From Pseudomonas helleri (lineage in GTDB: Bacteria > Pseudomonadota > Gammaproteobacteria > Pseudomonadales > Pseudomonadaceae): a stretch of 64,000 nucleotides of DNA. The stretch lies in assembly GCF_001043025.1 (NCBI RefSeq), contig NZ_JYLD01000004.1:62001-126000 (forward strand), in the 5' to 3' direction. This document shows, one piece after another, positions 56,580-64,000 of this stretch. Below the pieces are notes generated by a model. The model was not told where the DNA came from, made no database searches, and saw nothing but the letters and a program-made list of their open reading frames with translations. Each line of letters starts with the position of its first letter. The stretch's first letter is position 1. Position numbers and translations under genes: made by a program.

Positions 56580-56587
56580 AACAATAA
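56580..56587 (+). promoter_or_regulatory. Hfq/Crc-type CA motif at the porin start
   Basis: AACAATAA overlaps the porin start codon (ATG at 56587), just after the GGGAG ribosome binding site. The block CACAACAATAAT also occurs upstream of the leader ORF at 56328. Confidence 0.6.
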
Positions 56588-57855
56588 TGAGATCTCACAA
56601 CACCCGTTCATTGATTCTTATGGGGCTGGGCAGCATGTCGTTTACGCTGCCGCTGACAGGCATGGCAGAAGGGTTTATCGACGACACCAAAGCGACCCTT
56701 ACCCTGCGTAACGCGTACATCAACCGCAACTACACCAACCCGGACTACCCCAACAGCCGCGCCCCGCAAAGCAAGGCCGAAGAATGGACGCAAAACTTCA
56801 TTCTTGACGTCAAATCCGGCTTTACCCAAGGCACCGTCGGTTTCGGGGTGGACGTGCTGGGGATGTACTCGCAAAAACTTGATGGCGGCAAAGGCACGGC
56901 GGGCACGCAGTTGCTGCCGACCGGCAGTGATGGCGAACCGGCCAAGAATTTCGGGCGCCTGGGTGTCGCCGCCAAAGCCAAGTTCTCGAACACTGAACTG
57001 AAAGTCGGCGAGTGGATGCCGGTGCTGCCAATTTTGCGTTCAGATGACGGTCGCTCGCTGCCTCAGACCTTTCGCGGTGCACAGATCACCTCTAAAGAAA
57101 TCACCAACCTGAACCTTTACGGCGGGCAGTTCCGCGCCAACAGCCCACGCAATGACGCGAGCATGGAAGACATGTCGCTCAACGGCAAAGGCGCCTTCAC
57201 ATCAGACCGCTTCAATTTTGCCGGCGGTGATTACACCTTCAACGAAAAGCGCACCCAGGTCGGCGCCTGGTATGCCGAACTGGAAAACATCTACCAGCAG
57301 CAATTCCTCAACCTGATCCACAGCCAGCCGGTGGGCGATGTCACCCTGGGCGCGAACCTCGGTTACTTCTGGGGCAAGGAAGACGGCAGCAAACGTGCCG
57401 GTGAACTGGACAACAAAACCGCATCTGCCCTGCTCTCGGCCAAATACAAAGGCAACACCCTGTATGTCGGCCTGCAAAGAGTGTACGGCGACGACGGCTG
57501 GTTCCGCGTCAACGGCACCAGCGGCGGCACCCTGGCCAACGACAGTTACAACTCCAGCTATGACCTGGCCAAGGAACGCTCCTGGCAACTGCGTCATGAC
57601 CTTGATTTCGCCGTACTTGGGGTCCCGGGTCTGACCATGATGAACCGCTATATCAGCGGCAGTAACATCCACACCGCCACCACCACTGACGGCAAAGAGT
57701 GGGGCCGCGAATCGGAACTGGCCTACACCGTGCAAAGCGGCACCCTCAAGGACCTGACAGTGCGCTGGCGTAACGCGAGCATCCGTCGCGACTACAGCGC
57801 CCATGAGTTTGACGAGAACCGCATCTTTATCAGCTACCCGCTGTCGTTGTTGTAA
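56587..57855 (+). CDS. OprD-family outer membrane porin
   Basis: A 422-residue substrate-specific porin. The signal peptide runs to about residue 26 (LPLTGMAEG) and the mature N-terminus FIDDTKATLTLRNAYINRNY is typical of the OprD/Occ family, with SKAEEWTQNFILDVKSGFT following. The C-terminus ends FISYPLSLL. Given its place ahead of uronate dehydrogenase and a TRAP transporter, it probably admits D-glucuronate or D-galacturonate; the OccK branch in P. aeruginosa includes a glucuronate channel. The precise substrate is inferred. A degenerate REP follows before promoter P2. Confidence 0.88.
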   Translation: MRSHNTRSLILMGLGSMSFTLPLTGMAEGFIDDTKATLTLRNAYINRNYTNPDYPNSRAPQSKAEEWTQNFILDVKSGFTQGTVGFGVDVLGMYSQKLDGGKGTAGTQLLPTGSDGEPAKNFGRLGVAAKAKFSNTELKVGEWMPVLPILRSDDGRSLPQTFRGAQITSKEITNLNLYGGQFRANSPRNDASMEDMSLNGKGAFTSDRFNFAGGDYTFNEKRTQVGAWYAELENIYQQQFLNLIHSQPVGDVTLGANLGYFWGKEDGSKRAGELDNKTASALLSAKYKGNTLYVGLQRVYGDDGWFRVNGTSGGTLANDSYNSSYDLAKERSWQLRHDLDFAVLGVPGLTMMNRYISGSNIHTATTTDGKEWGRESELAYTVQSGTLKDLTVRWRNASIRRDYSAHEFDENRIFISYPLSLL

Positions 57856-57862
57856 CCCGCCC

Positions 57863-57910
57863 GCTTGTCTCGTGATCGGTTTAAAGATCGCGAGGCAAGC
57901 TCGCGCCTGC
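57863..57910. repeat. Degenerate REP element
   Basis: GCTTGTCTCGTGATCGGTTT and AAAGATCGCGAGGCAAGCTC form an imperfect version of the palindrome at 51875. It lies 8 bases after the porin stop and may protect or end that transcript. Confidence 0.6.
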
Positions 57911-57952
57911 AAAGGGTTGAGGCGCAATGATGGCACTTGGCAAAATCGCGCA

Positions 57953-58004
57953 TTGACAACACCGCCCAGGGCTGTGAATAATCCGAACCAAGTCATACGA
58001 CAAC
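57953..58004 (+). promoter_or_regulatory. Promoter-operator P2 (udh side)
   Basis: TTGACA at 57953, an 18-bp spacer, AATAAT at 57977, then GTCATACGACAAC at 57992-58004. It matches P1 base for base over AATAATCCG, AAGT, TACGACAAC and GAT-ACA. It should drive udh, the lactonase and the TRAP genes. Confidence 0.75.
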
Positions 58005-58014
58005 AGATGACATT

Positions 58015-58022
58015 AATAAGAA
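58015..58022 (+). promoter_or_regulatory. Hfq/Crc-type CA motif before udh
   Basis: AATAAGAA fits AAnAAnAA and ends 4 bases before the AGGGG ribosome binding site of udh. Confidence 0.5.
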
Positions 58023-58037
58023 ATGCAGGGGTCCTTG

Positions 58038-58865
58038 ATGACTAACACTCGTACTGTCCAAACTCCCTTCAATCGCCTTCTTCTCACCGGTGCTGCGGGT
58101 GGTTTGGGGAAGGTGCTGCGCGAAACCCTCAAGCCTTATGCCAAGGTGCTGCGACTGTCTGATATTGCGCCAATGGCCTGCGCAGCCGACAGCCATGAAG
58201 AAACCATCGTGTGTGACCTCGCCGACAAACAGGCCGTGCACCAGTTGGTCGAAGGCGTGGACGCCATCCTGCATTTTGGCGGGGTGTCAGTTGAACGCCC
58301 CTTTGAAGAAATCCTCGGCCCCAACATCAGCGGCGTGTTTCATATTTACGAAGCGGCGCGCCGACACGGGGTCAAGCGTGTTGTGTTTGCCAGCTCCAAC
58401 CATGTGATCGGTTTTTACCAGCAAGACCAGACACTCGATGCCCGCTCCCCTCGCCGCCCCGACGGTTACTACGGGCTGTCGAAGTCGTATGGCGAAGACA
58501 TGGCGACCTTTTATTTCGACCGTTATGGCATCGAAACCGTCAGCATCCGCATCGGCTCTTCCTTCCCCGAACCGCAAAACCGCCGAATGATGCACACCTG
58601 GCTGAGCTATGCCGACCTCACGCAGTTGCTCGAACGCGCGCTCTACACGCCGAATGTCGGGCATACCGTGGTCTATGGCGCCTCGAACAATTTGAACGTG
58701 TGGTGGGACAACCGCTATGCGGCGCACTTGGGTTTCGCCCCCAAGGACAACTCAGAGATCTTCCGCGACAAGGTTGAAGCTCAACCCATGCCGCCTGCCG
58801 GTGACCCCAGCAGAATTTATCAAGGCGGTGCCTTTGTGGCAGCCGGCCCTTTTGGCGACGAATAA
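58038..58865 (+). CDS. udh: NAD-dependent uronate dehydrogenase
   Basis: A 275-residue short-chain/extended Rossmann enzyme. It has LLLTGAAGGLGKVLRETL at the N-terminus, the catalytic YYGLSKSYGE (Tyr-x3-Lys), and HFGGVSVERPFEEI. Udh oxidises D-glucuronate or D-galacturonate to aldaro-lactones. The ATG at 58038 has AGGGG six bases upstream and is preferred to the ATG at 58023, which overlaps that site. First gene of the P2 unit; followed 26 bases later by the lactonase that would open its product. Confidence 0.93.
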   Translation: MTNTRTVQTPFNRLLLTGAAGGLGKVLRETLKPYAKVLRLSDIAPMACAADSHEETIVCDLADKQAVHQLVEGVDAILHFGGVSVERPFEEILGPNISGVFHIYEAARRHGVKRVVFASSNHVIGFYQQDQTLDARSPRRPDGYYGLSKSYGEDMATFYFDRYGIETVSIRIGSSFPEPQNRRMMHTWLSYADLTQLLERALYTPNVGHTVVYGASNNLNVWWDNRYAAHLGFAPKDNSEIFRDKVEAQPMPPAGDPSRIYQGGAFVAAGPFGDE

Positions 58866-58874
58866 GAACAACAA
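58861..58874 (+). promoter_or_regulatory. Tandem Hfq/Crc-type CA motifs before the lactonase
   Basis: AATAAGAACAACAA holds three overlapping AAnAAnAA matches spanning the udh stop codon, directly upstream of the CAGGGA ribosome binding site. Confidence 0.6.
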
Positions 58875-58891
58875 CGCAGGGATCAAGCCGC

Positions 58892-59779
58892 ATGACTGCC
58901 GAACTGATTCTAGACGCACGCAATGCCACGGGTGAAAGCCCGGTCTGGAGTGTTGCCGAACAAGCGCTGTACTGGGTTGATATCCCGGCCCGGCGTCTGC
59001 ACCGCTGGCAGGCCGCCGATGGCTTCAGCCAAAGCTGGGAAGCCCCGCAAATGCTTGCGTGTATCGCCAGAGGCCATGATGGCCACTGGATTGGCGCAAT
59101 GGAAAGCGGCGTTTTCACCCTCACGCCCCAGACCGATGGGCGCCTGAATACCCGCCTGTTAAGCAGCGTGAACCATGCCCAAGCGGGCATGCGTTTCAAT
59201 GATGGTCGCTGTGATCGCCAGGGCCGCTTCTGGGCCGGCACCATGCTGCTGGACATGGCCGCAGGGGTGCCCGCCGGTGCGATGTATCGCTATGAAGCCG
59301 GGCAACACGAACCTCTGAAACCGCAGTTGACCGGGTTTATCGTGCCTAACGGCCTGGCGTTCAGCCCCGACGGCCTGACCCTGTACCTCTCGGACTCGCA
59401 CCCGGACGTGCAAAAGATCTGGGCCTTCGATTACGACATCGACACGGCCACCCCACACAACCGCCGCCTGTTTGTCGACATGACACAACATCCGGGCCGC
59501 CCTGACGGCGCCGCTGTCGACGCCGACGGCTGCTACTGGATTTGCGGCAACGATGCCGGGTTGATTCACCGGTTTACCCCCGAAGGCACACTTGACCGCT
59601 CGCTGGCCGTCCCGGTCAAGAAGCCTGCGATGTGCGCCTTTGGCGGTGCGAATCTGGACACCCTGTTCGTCACCTCGATTCGCCCCGCAGGCGACCTCAG
59701 TGACCAACCTTTGGCGGGCGGCGTGTTTGCCCTTAACCCTGGTGTTAAAGGGCTGGCGGAGCCCGCGTACACAAGCTGA
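58892..59779 (+). CDS. SMP-30/gluconolactonase-family aldarolactonase (UxuL-like)
   Basis: A 295-residue six-bladed propeller of the SMP-30 family. Metal-site segments include GESPVWSVAEQALYWVDI (Glu ligand), MRFNDGRCDRQGRFWAGTM (Asn/Asp), PNGLAFSPDGLTLYLSDS and PDGAAVDADGCYWICGND. Directly after udh, it most likely hydrolyses glucaro- or galactaro-lactone to the aldarate, the role reported for UxuL in P. syringae. Downstream aldarate dehydratases are not in the window. Confidence 0.88.
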   Translation: MTAELILDARNATGESPVWSVAEQALYWVDIPARRLHRWQAADGFSQSWEAPQMLACIARGHDGHWIGAMESGVFTLTPQTDGRLNTRLLSSVNHAQAGMRFNDGRCDRQGRFWAGTMLLDMAAGVPAGAMYRYEAGQHEPLKPQLTGFIVPNGLAFSPDGLTLYLSDSHPDVQKIWAFDYDIDTATPHNRRLFVDMTQHPGRPDGAAVDADGCYWICGNDAGLIHRFTPEGTLDRSLAVPVKKPAMCAFGGANLDTLFVTSIRPAGDLSDQPLAGGVFALNPGVKGLAEPAYTS

Positions 59780-59812
59780 CTGTTTAATCCTGCTGATCCA
59801 GAACCTTTAAAT

Positions 59813-59823
59813 AACAAAAACAA
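59813..59823 (+). promoter_or_regulatory. Hfq/Crc-type CA motif before dctP
   Basis: AACAAAAACAA contains two AAnAAnAA matches, immediately upstream of the GTGGAG ribosome binding site of the binding-protein gene. Confidence 0.5.
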
Positions 59824-59838
59824 TATGTGGAGTGACCC

Positions 59839-60822
59839 ATGGATTTCAAACGCACCTTACTCATCGCTGCATTGCCGCTTGCCTTCTGCCTGTCGGGCGT
59901 AGCCCAGGCCGAAATCAAGATCAAATTCGCTGAAGTTCACCCGGTCGGCTATCCGCCGGTAGTGGCTGAACAAGAGATGGGCAAAAAGCTGGCGGCGCAA
60001 AGCAACGGCGACATTTCGTTCAAGATGTTTGCCGGTGGCGTGCTCGGCTCCGAGAAAGAAGTGGTTGAACAGTTGCAGTCTGGCGCCGTGCAAATGACCC
60101 GTGTCAGCCTCGGCATCCTGGGCCCGGTGGTGCCGGAAACCAATGCCTTCAACCTGCCTTTCGTGTTCCGCGATCAAGCGCACATGCGCAAAATCATCGA
60201 CGGCGAAATCGGCCAGGAGATGCTCGACAAAATCACCAACTCCGACTTCAACATGGTCGCTCTGGCGTGGATGGACGGCGGTACCCGCAACCTCTACACC
60301 AAAAAACCCGTGCGCGAGATAGCCGACCTCAAAGGCATGAAGATCCGCGTGCAAGGCAACCCGGTGTTTATCGACACCATCAATGACATGGGCGGTAACG
60401 GCATTGCCATGGCCACCGGCGAGATCTTCAGCGCCCTGCAGACGGGCGTGATTGATGGCGCCGAAAATAACCCGCCGACTTTCCTTGAACACAACCACTA
60501 CCAGAACGCCAAGTACTTCACCTGGACTGACCATTTGATCCTGCCGGAACCCATCGTGATTGCCAAAACCACGTGGAACAAGCTCAACCCCGAGCAACAG
60601 GCACTGGTGCAGAAACTGGCCCGCGAAGCGCAGATGGAAGAGCGCGTGATCTGGGATAAAAAATCGGCCGAGAGCGAAGCCAAGCTCAAAACCGCCGGTG
60701 TGGAGTTCATCACCCTCACCCCGGACCAGAAAAAAGCCTTCTACGACGCCACCCAACCGGTTCGTGACAAATACGGCGCCAACTACAAAGAGCTGATCTC
60801 GCGTATCGAAGCTGTTCAGTAA
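59839..60822 (+). CDS. TRAP transporter substrate-binding protein (DctP family)
   Basis: A 327-residue periplasmic solute receptor with signal peptide MDFKRTLLIAALPLAFCLSG (cleaved after AQA). It has the family core GGVLGSEKEVVEQLQSGAVQ and LKGMKIRVQGNPVF, whose Arg usually binds the substrate carboxylate. Beside udh, the likely ligand is a hexuronate. It begins a dctPQM unit; a 63-base gap with an inverted GC-rich stretch (GGCGGGCGCC) separates it from dctQ and may lower expression of the membrane parts. Confidence 0.92.
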   Translation: MDFKRTLLIAALPLAFCLSGVAQAEIKIKFAEVHPVGYPPVVAEQEMGKKLAAQSNGDISFKMFAGGVLGSEKEVVEQLQSGAVQMTRVSLGILGPVVPETNAFNLPFVFRDQAHMRKIIDGEIGQEMLDKITNSDFNMVALAWMDGGTRNLYTKKPVREIADLKGMKIRVQGNPVFIDTINDMGGNGIAMATGEIFSALQTGVIDGAENNPPTFLEHNHYQNAKYFTWTDHLILPEPIVIAKTTWNKLNPEQQALVQKLAREAQMEERVIWDKKSAESEAKLKTAGVEFITLTPDQKKAFYDATQPVRDKYGANYKELISRIEAVQ

Positions 60823-60885
60823 GCCTGTCCGATAACGCCGCGGTGGCGGGCGCCAGCCCGTTCACCGCCACAGGGGTGAGCCTCC

Positions 60886-61413
60886 ATGAAAAATGCCGTG
60901 CTGCGTTTTAACGACTTACTGTACAGGGTCTGTATTGCGATCGCCGGGTTGTCGGTGTTGACCATGACCCTGATCATCCCTTGGGGCATCTTCGCCCGCT
61001 ACGTGCTGGGCTCAGGGTCCAGCTGGCCAGAACCCACCGCCATTTTGTTGATGGTGGTGTTTACCTTCTTCGGTGCGGCAGCCAGCTATCGCGCAGGCGC
61101 ACACATGGCCGTGGCCATGGCGGTTGAGCGCATGCCGCTGCACGTGCGCAAACCGGTGGCGGTGCTGGTGCAAATCCTGATGGTCATCGTCTGCCTGTTC
61201 ATGGCGGTCAAGGGTTTCAAACTCTGCGCCACCACCTGGAACCAATTTCTCGGCGAAATGCCGTCCATGCGGGTCGGCATTTCGTACTTGCCCATCCCCA
61301 TCGGCGGCTTGATCACGCTGATCTTTGTCCTGGAAAAGCTCTTCCTGGGCGACCAGAGCCACCGCCGTGTTGTGCGGTTCGACATCGTAGAAGCCAGCGA
61401 AGAGGCCGTATAA
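60886..61413 (+). CDS. TRAP transporter small permease (DctQ family)
   Basis: A 175-residue four-helix inner-membrane subunit with the DctQ pattern (LSVLTMTLIIPWGIFARYVL, then SWPEPTAILLMVVFTFFGAA and GAHMAVAMAVERM). GGGGTGAG precedes the ATG. Its stop codon touches the dctM start. Confidence 0.92.
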   Translation: MKNAVLRFNDLLYRVCIAIAGLSVLTMTLIIPWGIFARYVLGSGSSWPEPTAILLMVVFTFFGAAASYRAGAHMAVAMAVERMPLHVRKPVAVLVQILMVIVCLFMAVKGFKLCATTWNQFLGEMPSMRVGISYLPIPIGGLITLIFVLEKLFLGDQSHRRVVRFDIVEASEEAV

Positions 61414-62694
61414 ATGGACGCTTTGGTACTGTTAGGCAGCTTTGTTGCGCTGATTCTGATTGGCATGCCGGTGGCTTACGCGCTGGGCCTGTCGGCGTTG
61501 ATCGGCGCCTGGTGGATTGAAATTCCGTTCGACGCGCTGATGATCCAAGTGGCCGGGGGCGTGAATAAATTCTCGCTGTTGGCGATCCCGTTCTTCGTTC
61601 TGGCGGGCGCGATCATGGCCGAAGGCGGCATGTCGCGCCGGCTGGTCGCCTTCGCCGGGGTGCTGGTGGGCTTTGTGCGCGGTGGTCTGTCGCTGGTCAA
61701 CATCGTCGCCTCGACCTTCTTTGGTGCCATCTCGGGCTCGTCGGTGGCCGACACCGCCTCGGTGGGGTCAGTGTTAATCCCGGAAATGGAGCGTGCGGGC
61801 TACCCTCGCGAGTTCTCTACGGCGGTGACGGTCAGCGGCTCGGTACAGGCCCTGCTCACGCCGCCGAGCCACAACTCGGTGCTGTACTCGCTGGCGGCCG
61901 GTGGCACGGTGTCAATTGCTTCGCTGTTTATGGCCGGGATCATGCCGGGGCTGTTGCTCAGTGCGGTGATGATGGGCCTGTGCATGATCTTTGCGCGCAA
62001 GCGCAACTACCCCAAGGGTGAAGTGATCCCGCTGAAAAAGGCCCTGAAAATCGCCGGTGACGCGCTGTGGGGGCTGATGGCCATGGTCATCATCCTGGGC
62101 GGTATTTTGTCGGGGATTTTCACAGCCACCGAGTCGGCGGCCATTGCAGTGTTGTGGTCGTTCTTCGTGACCATGTTTATCTACCGCGACTACAAGTGGC
62201 GCGACCTGCCCAAGTTGATGCACCGGGCGGTACGGACTATTTCCATCGTGATGATCCTGATCGGTTTTGCCGCCAGCTTCGGTTACATCCTGACGCTGAT
62301 GGAAATCCCGATGAAAATCACCACGGCGTTCCTGACCCTGTCGGATAACCGTTACGTGATCCTGATGTGCATCAACGTCATGTTGCTGCTGCTGGGCACG
62401 GTGATGGACATGGCGCCGCTGATTTTGATCCTGACGCCGATTTTGCTGCCGGTGATCATCGGTATCGGCGTTGATCCGGTGCACTTCGGCATGATCATGC
62501 TGGTGAACCTGGGCATCGGGCTGATTACCCCGCCGGTAGGTGCCGTGCTGTTTGTCGGTGCGGCGGTGGGCAAAGTCACAATTGAAAGCACCGTTAAAGC
62601 TCTGCTGCCGTTCTACCTGGCGTTGTTCGGCGTGCTGATGCTGGTGACCTACGTACCGGCCATCTCGCTGTGGTTGCCAAGCCTGGTGTTGTAA
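61414..62694 (+). CDS. TRAP transporter large permease (DctM family)
   Basis: A 426-residue multi-helix permease, with FFGAISGSSVADTASVGSVL, the conserved LTPPSHNSVLYSLAAGG and the C-terminal LITPPVGAVLFVGAAVG. Together with DctQ it forms the sodium-driven transporter. Starts right after the dctQ stop, so translation is coupled. It ends the uronate unit; a REP follows. Confidence 0.93.
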   Translation: MDALVLLGSFVALILIGMPVAYALGLSALIGAWWIEIPFDALMIQVAGGVNKFSLLAIPFFVLAGAIMAEGGMSRRLVAFAGVLVGFVRGGLSLVNIVASTFFGAISGSSVADTASVGSVLIPEMERAGYPREFSTAVTVSGSVQALLTPPSHNSVLYSLAAGGTVSIASLFMAGIMPGLLLSAVMMGLCMIFARKRNYPKGEVIPLKKALKIAGDALWGLMAMVIILGGILSGIFTATESAAIAVLWSFFVTMFIYRDYKWRDLPKLMHRAVRTISIVMILIGFAASFGYILTLMEIPMKITTAFLTLSDNRYVILMCINVMLLLLGTVMDMAPLILILTPILLPVIIGIGVDPVHFGMIMLVNLGIGLITPPVGAVLFVGAAVGKVTIESTVKALLPFYLALFGVLMLVTYVPAISLWLPSLVL

Positions 62695-62703
62695 CCCTCC
62701 CCT

Positions 62704-62772
62704 CTGTAGGAGCGAACTTGTCTCGCGATCTTCTAAAAGATCAAAAGATCGCGAGCAAGCTCGCTCCTACAG
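62704..62772. repeat. REP palindrome after dctM
   Basis: CTGTAGGAGCGAACTTGTCT and the near-complement GAGCAAGCTCGCTCCTACAG are joined by a GATCTTCTAAAAGATC-like centre. Confidence 0.85.
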
Positions 62773-62811
62773 AGGGTTCGGTATCTTTCCAGCCAAGGAG
62801 GCTGGTTGCTT

Positions 62812-63726
62812 ATGTCTGCTCCTGCTCTGTTTCCCCGTCATGTTGCGGTGTTGATTCTGGTGCTGCTGGCCTGTGCCTTTGCCGGGAACCACATCGCTGC
62901 GCGTATTGCGTTCGATCACGACACCGGCCTGCTACTGGCGATTCTGTGCCGCGCCGGGGTCACCCTGCTGGTGCTGACGGCCTTGGTGGTCTGGCAACGC
63001 GAACGACCTCGCCTGACCGCTGCCAACTGGCGCTGGCAACTGTTGCTGGGCCTGCTGATTGCGGCGCAAAGCTTTTTCCTCTATTCAGCGGTGGCGCGCA
63101 TCCCTGTAGCACTGGCGTTGTTGATCGGCAATATGGCGCCGATTCTGCTGGTGTTGCTGACATGGGCGCTGGGCGGCGCTGCGCCTACCCGCCGCGCAGC
63201 CCTGCTGATGGGCCTGATCATGTGCGGCCTGGTGTTTGCGCTGGACGTGCCCGAGCGTCTGGCCAATCAGGGCAGCACCGAGGCGCAATGGCTGGAGGGC
63301 ATTTTGTTTGGCTTTGGTGCCGCCTCGGTGTTCGCCTGTGCGCTGTGGATCACCGATCACAAATTGTCGAGCCTGCGCGGCAGCGTACGCAGCATGCTGA
63401 CCATGTTGATTGTGTTCAGCGCCGCCACACTGGCCGGAATCAGCGGCGTGTTGCCCGGCGGCGTGTCGTTGCCCAGCTCGTCCACCGGCTGGACCGCCCT
63501 CGCCTGCCTGGTCACCTTGTATGGCTTCGGGTTCTGCTTGCTGTTTATCTGCATGACGCGTTTGAACATGGCGCAAAACGCCCCGGTGATGAACGTTGAG
63601 CCCGTGGCGAGTTTGCTGTTTGGCTGGCTGATCCTGGACCAGGTGCTGAGCAACGGCCAGGTAATCGGCGGGCTGATTGTGGTCGCCGGGATCGTCATGC
63701 TGGCCTTGCAACGGACGGCGCGTTAA
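62812..63726 (+). CDS. EamA/DMT-family permease
   Basis: A 304-residue ten-helix transporter made of two EamA repeats (FAGNHIAARIAFDHDTG and PVALALLIGNMAPILLVLL in the first; MNVEPVASLLFGWLILDQVL in the second). Members export amino acids or other metabolites; the substrate is unknown. AAGGAGG lies ten bases before the ATG at 62812, partly within a small hairpin (CCAGCC and GGCTGG). Separated from the TRAP genes by a REP, so it is probably a distinct unit. Confidence 0.9.
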   Translation: MSAPALFPRHVAVLILVLLACAFAGNHIAARIAFDHDTGLLLAILCRAGVTLLVLTALVVWQRERPRLTAANWRWQLLLGLLIAAQSFFLYSAVARIPVALALLIGNMAPILLVLLTWALGGAAPTRRAALLMGLIMCGLVFALDVPERLANQGSTEAQWLEGILFGFGAASVFACALWITDHKLSSLRGSVRSMLTMLIVFSAATLAGISGVLPGGVSLPSSSTGWTALACLVTLYGFGFCLLFICMTRLNMAQNAPVMNVEPVASLLFGWLILDQVLSNGQVIGGLIVVAGIVMLALQRTAR

Positions 63727-63810
63727 GCCAGGTACGGGTTTTTAGATCCAGATCAATAAGCGCGCCCAAAGGCTCGACTACCATCGCGCCTTTTTGCGAA
63801 AGACCCGACC

Positions 63811-64000
63811 ATGCGCCTTGCTCCACCCGAACTCCTCGCCCCTGCGGGCACCCTGAAAAACATGCGCTACGCCTTCGCCTATGGCGCGGACGCGGTTTAC
63901 GCTGGCCAGCCGCGTTACAGCTTGCGGGTGCGCAACAACGAGTTTGACCACGAAAACCTGGCCATCGGCATTCGCGAGGCCCAGGCCCAAGGCAAACGCT
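63811..64000 (+). CDS. trhP: tRNA hydroxylation protein TrhP (YegQ, U32 peptidase family), 5' end
   Basis: The first 63 codons read MRLAPPELLAPAGTLKNMRY then AFAYGADAVYAGQPRYSLRV, the hallmark N-terminus of YegQ. TrhP makes 5-hydroxyuridine at tRNA position 34 from prephenate, in parallel with O2-dependent TrhO at the other end of this window. The gene is cut by the right edge, so the U32 signature itself is not visible. Confidence 0.92.
   Translation, partial: MRLAPPELLAPAGTLKNMRYAFAYGADAVYAGQPRYSLRVRNNEFDHENLAIGIREAQAQGKR

Overview
This window is chromosomal DNA of a Pseudomonas, most likely of the fluorescens/fragi side of the genus. The grounds are a fused NuoCD, an N-acetylglutaminylglutamine (NAGGN) osmolyte operon, monomeric isocitrate dehydrogenase, OprD-type porin, and many Pseudomonas-type REP palindromes and intergenic repeats. 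I see no phage, transposase, plasmid, rRNA, tRNA or CRISPR signature; nearly everything is core genome. The species cannot be settled by eye.

Layout. 1-4941: trhO (cut by the left edge), bolA, a DUF2059 secreted protein, class II fumarase fumC, a repeat-rich gap, then polyphosphate:AMP phosphotransferase. 5080-12163: mnmC and the three-gene NAGGN operon (amidotransferase, GNAT/ATP-grasp ligase, M42 peptidase). 12256-19750, minus strand: ftsK, lolA, rarA, crcB, serS, cysG. 20166-25380: N-degron/translation block aat, bpt, infA, clpA, clpS and cspD. 25843-36251: idh, Nudix hydrolase, mnmA, hflD, purB, ribosomal oxygenase roxA, a GNAT protein, a secretin-like periplasmic protein, aceA. 36855-51798: the full 13-gene nuo operon. 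52034-55230: a TonB-dependent receptor convergent with an AI-2E family protein, sharing bases of their stop codons. 55382-62694: a uronic acid oxidation locus (GntR/FadR regulator, OprD porin, uronate dehydrogenase, lactonase, TRAP transporter). 62812-64000: an EamA permease and the 5' end of trhP.

How the genes work together. Central carbon and energy genes dominate: fumC, idh and aceA sit around the TCA/glyoxylate branch point, and Nuo oxidises the resulting NADH. U34 tRNA modification is represented four times (trhO, mnmC, mnmA, trhP). Aat, Bpt, ClpS and ClpA make up a bacterial N-degron pathway minus ClpP.

Most interesting signals. The uronate locus has two matched promoter-operator modules (TTGACA, 18 bp, AATAAT, then a 13-bp ACGACAAC-type site). 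AAnAAnAA motifs, the type bound by Hfq/Crc, lie just upstream of five of its start codons including a 42-codon leader ORF. A TGTAGT...ACTACA palindrome lies ahead of aceA, reminiscent of RpiR-family (HexR/RccR) sites. A composite repeat present at 2.8 kb and 22 kb carries a conserved short reading frame. Compared with my memory of P. aeruginosa PAO1 order, trxB is missing between ftsK and aat, and icd between cspD and idh. I did not find a convincing wholly novel system; the uronate regulatory layout is the best candidate for new biology.
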